Of a stretch of 31,393 bases of DNA, positions 14,752 through 22,397 are shown piece by piece. Location: the NCBI GenBank assembly GCA_964632845.1, contig CAZWDU010000020.1, positions 1 to 31,393 on the forward strand, read 5' to 3'. The translations under genes were made by a program, and so were the position numbers. The stretch's first letter is position 1; the number at the start of each line of letters is the position of its first letter. The notes beneath the pieces were generated by a model. The model saw only the letters and a list, made by a program, of their open reading frames with translations. It did not search any database and was not told where the DNA came from. The DNA comes from JAOZHU01 sp964632845. GTDB lineage: Archaea > Thermoproteota > Bathyarchaeia > Bathyarchaeales > Bathycorpusculaceae.

Positions 14752-15912
14752 TTACGTAATTGTGTCATTCCAGAAGAACAATGTTGCATAGCGATTTCGT
14801 ATAGCATCAATGGCTTCAGGGTCGCTATATACAATATCCAAATTGGAACCGTATTGATGTATCAACGTGTCTGCATCATTCCAAATCTTTTGAGATAAAT
14901 CATCCGACTCCCATAATCCCCATATCTTGTCCTCTGGACTCCGAAAACCAAAGCCATAGTCCTGAGGTAAAACGTAGGCTACCTCTGCTTTATCAGCCCC
15001 ATAACTGAGCGGGTTGCTGTGAACGTAATCCCAAAATTCTCTAATCGCATCAAAATGCTCATTAGTTAATATCCCATACTGCTCAATGTTTGGGTAATCA
15101 AAAACCACAACGTATTTCGCTCCATTTTTATAAGCCAAAACCATGTCCTCGTAAAGCCTCTCTCCTGACTCAATATACGGCGCATCGGTGTATTCCCAAG
15201 TGATAATTGCACCCCAATCCTTCTGGTAAGCTTCTGCAGCACCTCTGCAAAGAGCTACGTTCAACTGCCGGCTGTGGTTCCATCCAAACTCTGCAAAAAC
15301 AGCAGTGTATCCAGCTTTGTAGTCAAACCAGTAAACACCATAATCCGCTGTGAACAACCTTGGCGTAAAATCTAAATAGTAATCGACGATTGCTCCAAGG
15401 TTTCCAGTATATTGCGCCGCTGCATCAGCATAATCCGTCGCGTTCGTAACCAGCATCGTAGCATCCTTATCTAACTGGTTTCCTCCAGGTTCATCATATC
15501 TATAGATACCCAAGAAATTTTCACCATACTTCTGCTTTGCATCTTCCATCCAATCAAAGATAGTGTAATTACATAATTCACCATCCTTAACAATCGTGAA
15601 ATTATATTTGGTACCGTCTGTAAACAAAACAATCAAGTGTAACCCAGCATCGACAATGTAATCACATGCCTCGTCTAGTCCAGTTTGATTGAAAGATATC
15701 GGGAGCGCGCCTATTACGAAAAGATTGGTGTACCCCTTCACTTTATCTACAAGCGCCTTCAAGTCAGATACGTTGTCACTATAGGCGAATTCAACACCCA
15801 CAAAGAAATCGGAAGTTGAGCGAGCACTATTTAGCAAGTCAACTGCTGTAATTATAGATAATAAAAGAACAAATATCAGAATGACCCCCAACAGAGCCCG
15901 TCTTGACCCCAA
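14752..15912 (-). CDS. Membrane-anchored extracellular protein, probable TIM-barrel (glycoside hydrolase-like)
   Basis: 386 residues. One N-terminal membrane segment (about 8-26) leaves the rest outside; several Asn-x-Ser/Thr sequons fit a surface location. The body alternates strands and helices: FFVGVEFAYSD, TNLFVIGALPISF, LHLIVLFTDG, FLGIYRYDEPGGNQ, TAVFAEFGWNHSRQLNVALCRGAA, WGAIITWEYTDAP and AKYVVVFDYPN. Such acidic strand ends (YDEPGG, WEYTD) are common in glycosidase barrels, but no named GH family was recognised and no activity is claimed. The start is TTG at 15912, with GGTGA just upstream and a TGA in frame directly before it. The short end NDTIT may mean a truncated C terminus. Confidence 0.65.
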   Translation of the reverse strand: MGSRRALLGVILIFVLLLSIITAVDLLNSARSTSDFFVGVEFAYSDNVSDLKALVDKVKGYTNLFVIGALPISFNQTGLDEACDYIVDAGLHLIVLFTDGTKYNFTIVKDGELCNYTIFDWMEDAKQKYGENFLGIYRYDEPGGNQLDKDATMLVTNATDYADAAAQYTGNLGAIVDYYLDFTPRLFTADYGVYWFDYKAGYTAVFAEFGWNHSRQLNVALCRGAAEAYQKDWGAIITWEYTDAPYIESGERLYEDMVLAYKNGAKYVVVFDYPNIEQYGILTNEHFDAIREFWDYVHSNPLSYGADKAEVAYVLPQDYGFGFRSPEDKIWGLWESDDLSQKIWNDADTLIHQYGSNLDIVYSDPEAIDAIRNRYATLFFWNDTIT

Positions 15913-16026
15913 CTTTCACCAACTGCTACGTCTAACAATAATACTTCTTCTATTAGTTTCTATTGACCGAAGAACCACAAAAACACGCACGTAAGGTGGA
16001 TTAAAAATTAAGCCCCAAAACCCAAA

Positions 16027-16085
16027 CTAACTCCTACGCTAACTAACTCCTGCTCTTCCTCGCCCCTACTAACTAACTCTCTCTC
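16027..16085. repeat. CTAACT(AACT)C short repeats
   Basis: CTAACTCCT at 16027-16035, CTAACTAACTCCT at 16039-16051 and CTAACTAACTCTC from 16069 form three imperfect direct copies in a C/T-rich stretch. No role is evident. Confidence 0.5.
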
Positions 16086-16271
16086 AACAAAAAACGCACA
16101 AACAAAAACATGGTTTCAAAACCAACCAAACAAGTATTCACGACCCAGCCATACTCCAATAGAAAAACACAGACTCCGACAGCCTATATACAATCGCTTT
16201 ATAGAGTTGGGTGTAAGTCAAAAATCGCATAACAGGTCAACTCTCCAGAATAGGTTTCGGAACAAACATGC

Positions 16272-16278
16272 TTTTAAG
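16272..16278 (+). promoter_or_regulatory. TATA-like element of aIF1A
   Basis: TTTTAAG is centred 50 bases before the TTG start, giving a leader of about 24 bases that contains AGAGG (16312-16316) eight bases before the start codon. Confidence 0.45.
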
Positions 16279-16324
16279 CAAGATGAAACATTCTCTTCAA
16301 CCAAGCAATTAAGAGGCACTGTGT

Positions 16325-16630
16325 TTGGGAAAGAAGAAAGTGCTAAGCGAAGGCCAACTCAACGAAATGGTATATCCAGCGCAAGGCGAAGTTTTAGGCG
16401 TAGTAGTGAAGCTGCTCGGGTTTGACCGCATCATGGTTAAATGCCAAGACGGAAAAGAACGGTTATGTCGTATTCGCGGTAAGATGAAACGTCGCGTTTG
16501 GATTCGCGAGGGTGACATAGTGGTGATTTCGCCGTGGGATTTTCAAAGCGACAAACGCGGTGATGTGACTTGGCGTTACACGCACGCGCAATCGGACATT
16601 CTCCGCAAAAAAGGCTACTTAACCATATAG
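16325..16630 (+). CDS. Translation initiation factor aIF1A
   Basis: 101 residues with an S1-like OB fold. Lys-rich start GKKK, then MVYPAQGEVLGVVVKLLGFDRIMVKCQDGKERLCRIRGKMKRRVWIREGDIVVISPWDFQ covers the conserved aIF1A core. The C-terminal end TWRYTHAQSDILRKKGYL is also standard. It binds the A-site region of the small ribosomal subunit and assists start-codon selection. The start codon is TTG at 16325 with AGAGG eight bases upstream; no ATG precedes the conserved region in frame. RIO1 and a KH protein follow in the same direction 1.4 kb on, a frequent archaeal grouping, here interrupted by two minus-strand genes. Confidence 0.95.
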   Translation: MGKKKVLSEGQLNEMVYPAQGEVLGVVVKLLGFDRIMVKCQDGKERLCRIRGKMKRRVWIREGDIVVISPWDFQSDKRGDVTWRYTHAQSDILRKKGYLTI

Positions 16631-16672
16631 CCAACGCGAAAGCGCATTAGCCACAGATGTGTTTGTGCGGGT

Positions 16673-17443
16673 TCACTGTGTTCTTGAGAGCTTGTTGATT
16701 ATGTTTAGAAACCGCGTGTTCGAAACATAATGGTCTGCCAAGAGCTTGCCATCGTTCACCAAGTTGAACACCGCGTAAATCGATGGTGCATTCTGCGCTT
16801 GCTCTGGTGTTTTCAGCTCAACCAAATTAACGCTTAAGTCTTTTTTCTGGATGATGTCGCCGATTTCACTGACGAACCTTGCAACCCATGGACACTGATT
16901 CGAGTACACAATATTTAACCCTTTAAAGCTGGATAGTTGTTTTTCGTAATCTTTGAATTTCGGCTCTGGTGCTTCGCGTAACTGTTTAACCAGCAACGTG
17001 AAAGCACCTGACGTTTGCGCTATCTTGAAGCCGTTCTTCAAAAACAAATCTTTTTTCGCCATGAATGGTCCTTCGCTTGCGATTACGGTAACGCCAGCTT
17101 TTCCCTGCTGAGCTGCATCTTTAAGGCATTCGTCAACTAGAAGTGAACCATAGCCTTTGTTTTTGGCGTTGTTCGGGTAAACCCAGATGCAATGAATAAA
17201 CAAGTAGTTTTTCGCGTCAACTGCGCGCCAAGCATTTTCACCCGGCACATACTCGATTAAACCGTGACAGTTCTTGTCGTTTGGAAAATACAACAGTTTG
17301 ATTGTTAATCCTTCTGCGAAGCGTTCTTTAAGCCAGTCAAGTTTGATTTGGCAGCCAATGTTTTTCGGGTTCAAAAAGCATGAAGGCGGATGTTGTGAAA
17401 GGTTTTCACTGTTGACCTCAACTATTACAGGTTTGCTGTTCAT
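16673..17443 (-). CDS. GNAT acetyltransferase with YoaP-like C-terminal domain
   Basis: 256 residues from the ATG at 17443. A GNAT fold spans about 1-165: CHGLIEYVPGENAWRAVDAKNYLFIHCIWVYP, then the acetyl-CoA loop NAKNKGYGSLLVDECLKDA (Q/R-x-x-G-x-G/A-like GYGSLL) and FLKNGFKIA. The C-terminal part (about 175-256) contains IVYSNQCPWVARFVSEIGDI and resembles the thioredoxin-like extension of YoaP proteins, with a single Cys in NQCPW. The substrate is unknown. The ATG overlaps the stop of the DUF3795 gene (ATGA), so the two are coupled. A longer reading frame back to 17551 only shadows the DUF3795 gene and was not used. Confidence 0.82.
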   Translation of the reverse strand: MNSKPVIVEVNSENLSQHPPSCFLNPKNIGCQIKLDWLKERFAEGLTIKLLYFPNDKNCHGLIEYVPGENAWRAVDAKNYLFIHCIWVYPNNAKNKGYGSLLVDECLKDAAQQGKAGVTVIASEGPFMAKKDLFLKNGFKIAQTSGAFTLLVKQLREAPEPKFKDYEKQLSSFKGLNIVYSNQCPWVARFVSEIGDIIQKKDLSVNLVELKTPEQAQNAPSIYAVFNLVNDGKLLADHYVSNTRFLNIINKLSRTQ

Positions 17444-17904
17444 TCGTGCCACCTGTATTTTTCTTTTTTGTTTCTCAGCGTTTCTAGTTCGCAGTGGAAG
17501 CATAAGCCGTTGTGGCAGCTGATAAGTTCGCCGCAGTTTGGGCACTTCCACGTTTTTTTCTGTTCTGTGAGGAATTCTTGCATGCCGTGTTCTTTGATGA
17601 AGCGTAAATTGTCGATCATGCTCATTCTGTAGCGAAGTTTGTATTTGCTGTCAAGTTTTTTAAGTCTGTCGCATGGAAAGCTGCTGCATTCAAAGCAGAA
17701 AGCCACTTCGCCAGTGGATACTTTGGAGCACTGTTTTTTTATGAAAGAGCAGTTTTTGTTTCTTGGTCCGCAGCCTGTGCAGTAAGGTATTTTGATGTCT
17801 TTGCTTTTCACGTCGTTTTTCAATGCCAAGTAGCTAGCGCAAAGCGCACAGTTCATTCCGCAAGGCGCAATCAAGTCAGAATCCAAGTTTTTCGCGGTTG
17901 CCAT
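17440..17904 (-). CDS. DUF3795 Cys-rich protein
   Basis: 154 residues. The N terminus APCGMNCALCASYLA and then CTGCGPRNKNCSFIKKQC and FCFECSSFPCDRLKKLDSKYKLRYRMSMIDNLRFIKEHGMQEFL are the DUF3795 pattern of paired cysteines. The family role is unknown, and a metal or Fe-S site is usually presumed. The C-terminal part adds a separate zinc-ribbon-like CPNCGELISC...CFHC (four Cys). It is coupled by a four-base overlap to a GNAT acetyltransferase, a common partner. The pair is inserted against the direction of the aIF1A-RIO1-KH genes. Confidence 0.85.
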   Translation of the reverse strand: MATAKNLDSDLIAPCGMNCALCASYLALKNDVKSKDIKIPYCTGCGPRNKNCSFIKKQCSKVSTGEVAFCFECSSFPCDRLKKLDSKYKLRYRMSMIDNLRFIKEHGMQEFLTEQKKTWKCPNCGELISCHNGLCFHCELETLRNKKEKYRWHE

Positions 17905-18012
17905 TTAACTAACTTCACATGTAAAGTAGGTTCAGGTTTCTTTTATGTCTTAAATCGGTTTCAAGTCGTCAACAATTCCATTTTCATGATTAGGCACACG
18001 GCGCCAAGTGAT

Positions 18013-18020
18013 TTTAAATA
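18013..18020 (+). promoter_or_regulatory. TATA box of the RIO1-KH operon
   Basis: TTTAAATA (18013-18020) is centred 33 bases upstream of the RIO1 ATG, predicting a leader of about seven bases. Confidence 0.6.
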
Positions 18021-18049
18021 CCGCGCAACGCATAGCATGGTGAAGACGT

Positions 18050-18832
18050 ATGTCGCGAAAAGCACACGAAAAACTTGCACATAAAGAAAAAATAATAGAA
18101 AGAAGAGACAAAATGCTCGTGCATGACTTCTCTTCAGAAAGAGCTACGTGGGAAGAAGTTTTTGACCAGTCAACGCTCATGGTTCTTTACAATTTCCTAA
18201 ACAAGGGCATTTTGGATGAAGTTCACGGCGTGGTAAACGCTGGGAAGGAAGCGAGAGTTTACTATGGCAAAACCAAGGAAGGCGAAGAACGAGCTGTCAA
18301 AATTTACTTGACGGCTTCAGCCGAGTTCCGCAAAGGCATGCTCAAATACATTGAAGGCGACAAACGGTTCAAAAGCGTCAAACGCGACACACGTTCGCTG
18401 ATTTCCACTTGGGCGCAAAAAGAATACAGAAACCTGCAACAAGCGGTTAAAGCGAAAGTGCGTGTTCCTAAACCCATTGCGGTGGAGCGAAACGTGTTAA
18501 TTATGGAGTTCATCGGCAAAAACGGTGTCAGTGCGCCATCTCTGCGGGAACAGCCAGTGAGCAAACCAGAAAGAGTATACTCACAGTTGCTGGTGAGCGT
18601 GGAGCGGCTTTACCGCAAAGCGGAGCTTGTACACGGTGACCTGAGTGAGTACAATATTATGATGTGGAAGGGGAAACCTGTAATTTTTGACGTGTCACAG
18701 GCTGTGCCGACTTCGCATCCGATGGCTGGTTCTCTGCTGCGCAGGGACTTGACTAATTTGAATAGGTTCTTTAGTCGGTTAGGCGTTAAAGTTGTTCCTG
18801 TTGAGGAAGCTTTCAAGCGGGTTGTTGAATAA
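18050..18832 (+). CDS. rio1: RIO1-type serine/threonine protein kinase
   Basis: 260 residues. The kinase fold is of RIO1 type: nucleotide loop VVNAGKEARVYYG (about 61-73), lysine in RAVKIY (84), catalytic loop VHGDLSEYNI (about 194-203) and metal-binding IFDVSQAV (about 212-219). The N terminus before residue 30 is Lys-rich. RIO1 acts as an ATPase/kinase in late maturation of the small ribosomal subunit. The next gene, a Dim2-like KH protein, starts one base after its stop, and such proteins act on the same pre-40S-like particle, so the operon is functionally coherent. The ATG was chosen because the promoter places the transcript start just before it. Confidence 0.96.
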   Translation: MSRKAHEKLAHKEKIIERRDKMLVHDFSSERATWEEVFDQSTLMVLYNFLNKGILDEVHGVVNAGKEARVYYGKTKEGEERAVKIYLTASAEFRKGMLKYIEGDKRFKSVKRDTRSLISTWAQKEYRNLQQAVKAKVRVPKPIAVERNVLIMEFIGKNGVSAPSLREQPVSKPERVYSQLLVSVERLYRKAELVHGDLSEYNIMMWKGKPVIFDVSQAVPTSHPMAGSLLRRDLTNLNRFFSRLGVKVVPVEEAFKRVVE

Positions 18833-18833
18833 A

Positions 18834-19415
18834 ATGTCGAAGCCAAGTGCATTTGTTAGAATTCCGAGAGAACGCGTGGGCGTTTTAGTTGGCGTTGACG
18901 GAAAAGTGAAACGGCAAATTGAAGAGAAGCTTGACGTTAAGCTTGAAGTGGAAAGTGATGCAGGTGGTGTAACTGCTGTGCTCAATGATGAGGCAACTGA
19001 TCCGTCGTTGTTGTTTAAGACTAAGGATGTGATTACGGCTATTGGGAGAGGTTTTGCGCCTGAGTATGCATTGCGGTTGATTCGGGATGAGGATGCTATT
19101 TTTGATTTGATGGATTTACGGGATACATTTGGGCGTTCAGAGTCCGATATTAAGCGTGTTAAGGGCAGGATAATTGGAATGAATGGAAAAACGCGGCGTT
19201 TGATTGAGGAGTTGACGAATGCTGATGTGGTGGTTTACGGGCATACAGTAGGCATAATTGGCACGTTTGAGCAGGCTACCGTTGCAAGAAACGCGGTGCA
19301 GATGCTGATTGATGGAAGCCAACATCATACGGTTTACAGGTTTCTGCAGCGGAAACGACGCGAACTGAAGAAGCAAATGCTAGAGTTGTGGGAGAAGCCG
19401 GAAGACGAAAAATAG
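18834..19415 (+). CDS. KH-domain ribosomal assembly protein (Dim2/Krr1-like)
   Basis: 193 residues from the ATG at 18834. Two KH domains are seen: the first about 5-65 (FVRIPRERVGVLVGVDGKVKRQIEEKLDVKLEV), the second about 95-165 with GRIIGMNGKTRRLIEELTNADVVVYGHTVGIIG. A Lys/Arg-rich helical tail follows (RFLQRKRRELKKQMLELW). Archaeal Dim2 binds the 3' end of 16S rRNA and works with the small-subunit assembly machinery. An upstream in-frame start at 18792 lies inside rio1 and precedes the conserved N terminus, so it was rejected. Only one base separates this gene from rio1, so they are co-transcribed. The gene is intact. Confidence 0.93.
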   Translation: MSKPSAFVRIPRERVGVLVGVDGKVKRQIEEKLDVKLEVESDAGGVTAVLNDEATDPSLLFKTKDVITAIGRGFAPEYALRLIRDEDAIFDLMDLRDTFGRSESDIKRVKGRIIGMNGKTRRLIEELTNADVVVYGHTVGIIGTFEQATVARNAVQMLIDGSQHHTVYRFLQRKRRELKKQMLELWEKPEDEK

Positions 19416-19442
19416 TTTGGAAATTGTTGTGTGATTTTTGAC

Positions 19443-19454
19443 TTATACCCCCTC
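19443..19454. repeat. Word TTATACCCCCTC, copy 1
   Basis: The same 12-base word occurs around 25106-25117. Both copies are between genes, 30-160 bases or so from a likely promoter. Confidence 0.4.
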
Positions 19455-19563
19455 TATTTAAAGGCTGAATTGCGCGAGAAAGTTTGTCAAGAAAAATTGA
19501 CTAAAAAAAGCCTGTTTAGTCAAGAAACCCTTACAAAAACGCTTTTATTGGCAAAGGGGCTAA

Positions 19564-19572
19564 TTTTTATAG
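19564..19572 (+). promoter_or_regulatory. TATA-like element of the NosD-like gene
   Basis: TTTTTATAG is centred 32 bases before the ATG at 19600, predicting a leader of about six bases. Confidence 0.5.
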
Positions 19573-19599
19573 CGGTAAACGCGAAGGAAGCCTGAAAAC

Positions 19600-20643
19600 A
19601 TGAAGAGCAAAGCTTCAGTGTTCTCGTTGGCTTTGATGTTTTTGTTTTCTGCTGTAGCTGGAGCGATGTTCGTTAATGTGGCAGCAGCGACGTCCGTTCA
19701 ACGGTTACCTGAAATTACGATTAACCGCGATGGACGTGTTGTTCCTGAAACAGGAGTCATAAGTCACGCTGGACGTGTGTACACTCTAACAAGAAACGTT
19801 TCTCAGGAGTATGCCATCAAGATTAACTGTAACAACATCATTTTTGACGGCGGAGGGCATGTAATTAACGGAAGTATGCCTCCCTATACGTATGGATATG
19901 CTAATTCAGGCTTATGGCTAAGAGGTGAGAACGTAACAATCAAAAACTTAAAAGTAACGGGCTTTCTGGATTATGACATTTGTACTGATGCATGTCGAGG
20001 TTGCATTTTTCTGCGAGTGGAAGCTGAGAAATTCATTTTCGCCTTCAGTGACTCAAACACAATTGCCGAAAGTAATGTTGGCAATATTATTGTGTGTCTT
20101 TCAAACAGCAATACCTTTCTCAGAAGTAATATTAGCTCCTTATCAGGAAGCGGTTGCGCTGGGAGCGTTTTTTATGAAAATAATTTTTCAAGTGGCAACA
20201 ACGTTGAAATATCCCGAGGAAGTGGCACATGCTTTTGGGATAATGGGAAAGTTGGTAATTATTGGGGTGACTACTCAGAAAGATATCCTAACGCTTCGGA
20301 AATTGGCAGTTCAGGAATAGGCGACACGTCATACATTATAGACGAAGACAATGTGGATAATTACCCGCTTGTTGCACCCTACGAAACCTTCAATGCGGCT
20401 TCACCATCATCAACTTCTTCGCCTTCACCGTCTTCTTCACCGTCGCCATCACCAACTTCCTCGCCTTTCCTGTCTCCTTCGCCATCGCCATTAACTGCTT
20501 CGCCTTCGCCGTCTTCAAACCAGCAACCCGAACTCACCTACGCCGTTGCAGCAACCGCAGCAGCCGTCACCCTAATAATCATAACCGCAACGGCAGTGGC
20601 GCTCAAGAAAAGACACAAGCTAAACGCAAAACCTAACCCATAA
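19600..20643 (+). CDS. NosD-like beta-helix surface protein with Ser/Pro linker and membrane anchor
   Basis: 347 residues. It has a signal peptide (1-31) and then a right-handed beta-helix of the NosD/pectate-lyase type (about 60-265). The helix opens with INCNNIIFDGGGHVING and closes with the family signature WDNGKVGNYWGDYSERYPNA, SSGIGDTSYIIDEDNVDNYPL. A low-complexity Ser/Pro linker (about 268-307) leads to a membrane segment (about 314-334) and a basic tail KKRHKLN, so the protein is held on the outer face of the membrane. The region between the opening and closing signatures is short, with few rungs and several Cys. Such proteins may bind surface carbohydrate; no enzyme activity can be read from the sequence. 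Confidence 0.85.
   Translation: MKSKASVFSLALMFLFSAVAGAMFVNVAAATSVQRLPEITINRDGRVVPETGVISHAGRVYTLTRNVSQEYAIKINCNNIIFDGGGHVINGSMPPYTYGYANSGLWLRGENVTIKNLKVTGFLDYDICTDACRGCIFLRVEAEKFIFAFSDSNTIAESNVGNIIVCLSNSNTFLRSNISSLSGSGCAGSVFYENNFSSGNNVEISRGSGTCFWDNGKVGNYWGDYSERYPNASEIGSSGIGDTSYIIDEDNVDNYPLVAPYETFNAASPSSTSSPSPSSSPSPSPTSSPFLSPSPSPLTASPSPSSNQQPELTYAVAATAAAVTLIIITATAVALKKRHKLNAKPNP
20401..20520 (+). repeat. Low-complexity Ser/Pro-coding repeat
   Basis: TCA/TCG/TCT and CCA/CCG/CCT codons alternate and encode SPSPS-type units in the linker of the NosD-like protein. Such tracts are prone to length change by slippage. Confidence 0.8.
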
Positions 20644-20772
20644 AGCACTTAAATATAGGCTGAGTTGGGGTTTTGGTGCTTTTTTGTATGTGTTCCACTT
20701 TCTGATATATTACTACACGAGAATTCGCCTTATATCACAAAACAAAGTACACAAGAATAAAGGTGTCAAACG

Positions 20773-20886
20773 ATGAGCAAGAAGAAGTCAAGCGACGAAT
20801 TCTTAAAAAGCTTCGAAGCAATATGGAAGCCAGGTCCTGCGGTAAAATACAGTAACCCTGACTCATGGAATTCAAACCTATTTTAA
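20773..20886 (+). CDS. Possible 37-residue protein
   Basis: The frame starts ATG AGC AAG and ends with FKSF-type aromatic residues; the translation begins MSKKKSSDEFLKSFEAIW and ends NPDSWNSNLF. GGTG lies about seven bases upstream, and a TATATTA element about 60 bases upstream could drive it. The composition (basic start, amphipathic helix, Pro/Asn-rich end) looks protein-like rather than random, but no family was recognised. It sits in a gene-poor stretch after the NosD-like gene. Confidence 0.4.
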   Translation: MSKKKSSDEFLKSFEAIWKPGPAVKYSNPDSWNSNLF

Positions 20887-21410
20887 CAAAGCATTTTAAT
20901 TAGCCTACAGAAGAAGCGTAACCCAATCTAGTTCTTTGGCAGGCTCTTAGCATGCATCAGGCAACAATGTTTACCTAAATGACACGCACGCACTCAAGAT
21001 CCAAATCATCCAAAGCGTCTTCGGGGCCAGAGTCGTCATCGCCCACCAACGAACCTCTTGCCGTTCCTAGCATAAAAACTTATAGAGCCATAAGCCACAA
21101 TGACGCTAAATTTGACAGAAAAGGCTTGAAAAAGCCACTGGTTTTCGCTCCGGCGCTTTTAGGCATCTTAACACTTGTTTAAGCAGTTCCCGTGGAAATG
21201 CCGCGGCTGTCGCCGTTCGTATCAAGCGCTCTCTGCATAGTTTCTCCGACCGGAAACGCATGTTCCTTACTGCTACCGAAGCTTGCGAGTCAGCTTCACG
21301 ATGCCAGCGGAACATTTTTACTTTCCACAATTGTTCTAGCCGTTGTCAGCGAAGGCAAGTTCGCGTTGAGACTAACACTGCCAGAAACAGACAAAGAAGG
21401 CTAAAGGCAA
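20887..21410. other. Gene-poor stretch, no convincing gene
   Basis: 524 bases. Frames of about 70 codons exist on both strands (for example 20979-21182 and 21192-21404 on plus, 21106-21330 on minus), but none looks like a known protein and they overlap each other. The region may be decayed coding DNA or an unrecognised RNA. Confidence 0.4.
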
Positions 21411-22397
21411 ATGCTAAACAAGATTAATGTGACACCGTTAGCTGCAGAAAGCTGCGGCGTCAGGTCAATGTGCACTTTCGTTGAAACGCCAGATATTAAA
21501 GTGCTGTTGGACGCTGGAGTCTCGTTGTGCCCAAACCGTTTCGGCTTGCTGCCGCATCCCATTGAATTCAAAACTATAGCTAAACTCAGAACACGCATCG
21601 CAGAAGCTGCGGAAAAAGCTGAAGTGGTCACAATAAGCCACTACCACTTTGACCATCACACGCCCAGCTTCGAGGATTGGGTGGTCAACTGGACAGAAGC
21701 AAACGAAACCGCACGGCAGATTTACCAAGAAAAAACTGTCCTGATGAAGAATCCGAAAGAGAAAATTAACGCCAGCCAAAGACAACGAGCGTGGCTTTTC
21801 CAGAAGACAGGCGGCAAACACGCCAAGAAGCTGGAAGCTGCAGACGGCAAAGCGTTCACGTTCGGTGAAAATACGCGGTTGAGCTTCTCAGAACCCGTTT
21901 TTCACGGTCCAGAAAACTCGATGCTTGGTTGGACGATAATGGCGCTAATAGAATATGACGGTGAACGTTTTATGTTCGCGCCAGACATCCAAGGTCCTAT
22001 GTCCACACGCACACTTGAACTGATTAAAGCAGCAAACCCACAAGTGATAATGATAGGTGGACCACCATTTTACCTCAGCAGTCTCAAAGTTGACGAATCA
22101 CAACTACAGACTGGACTAAGAAATCTGGCAGACATAGCTGCAAACGTGCCCTTAACCATTTTAGAGCATCACGCGTTAAGAGATGAACACTGGCAGCAAA
22201 AAACAAAACAAGTTTACGATGCAGCATCCAACGCTGGACATGTGGTGATGACGGCGGCTGAATTCACAGGACAAGAAAACGCGTTTCTGGAATTCAAACG
22301 CAAAAAACTTTACACGGATTATCCGCCATCGAAAGAATTCCAAAAATGGATGCGGGGAGGCTTAACTGCAAAAAGCACCGTTAAACCGCCAATATAA
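21411..22397 (+). CDS. UPF0282 family metallo-beta-lactamase-fold protein
   Basis: 328 residues. The metallo-beta-lactamase fold is indicated by the N-terminal strands ending FVETPDIKVLLDAGVSL and by the zinc motif HYHFDHH (residues 77-83; H-x-H-x-D-H). Further ligands are probable at the FHGPENSMLGW His, FAPDIQGP Asp and ILEHHALRD His. The pattern matches the archaeal UPF0282 family, whose substrate is not known to me. It is a soluble protein of normal family length. GGC-rich sequence 10 bases before the ATG is a weak ribosome site. No operon partner lies within 500 bases on either side. Confidence 0.88.
   Translation: MLNKINVTPLAAESCGVRSMCTFVETPDIKVLLDAGVSLCPNRFGLLPHPIEFKTIAKLRTRIAEAAEKAEVVTISHYHFDHHTPSFEDWVVNWTEANETARQIYQEKTVLMKNPKEKINASQRQRAWLFQKTGGKHAKKLEAADGKAFTFGENTRLSFSEPVFHGPENSMLGWTIMALIEYDGERFMFAPDIQGPMSTRTLELIKAANPQVIMIGGPPFYLSSLKVDESQLQTGLRNLADIAANVPLTILEHHALRDEHWQQKTKQVYDAASNAGHVVMTAAEFTGQENAFLEFKRKKLYTDYPPSKEFQKWMRGGLTAKSTVKPPI

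Larger units (their letters stand above)
15913..16324. other. Intergenic region upstream of aIF1A
   Basis: 412 bases. It holds a pyrimidine-rich block with repeated CTAACT words (16027-16085), two TATA-like elements at 16182-16205 (CCTATATACA and CTTTATAGA) and the likely aIF1A promoter at 16272-16278. No coding sequence or structured RNA was recognised. The two early TATA-like elements have no evident gene. Confidence 0.5.

Noticed and set aside
17444..17551. Long N-terminal extension of the GNAT gene (to 17551)
   Set aside because: The added 36 residues lie wholly inside the DUF3795 gene in another frame. The ATGA overlap at 17440-17443 is the natural start.
20401..20520. CRISPR-like or tandem repeat array
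   Set aside because: The repetition is codon-level Ser/Pro low complexity inside a reading frame, with no uniform repeats and spacers.
20979..21404. Two consecutive plus-strand frames of 67-70 codons
   Set aside because: Low-complexity or unrecognised translations, competing minus-strand frame of similar length, and no ribosome site. They may be decayed sequence, but they cannot be supported as genes.
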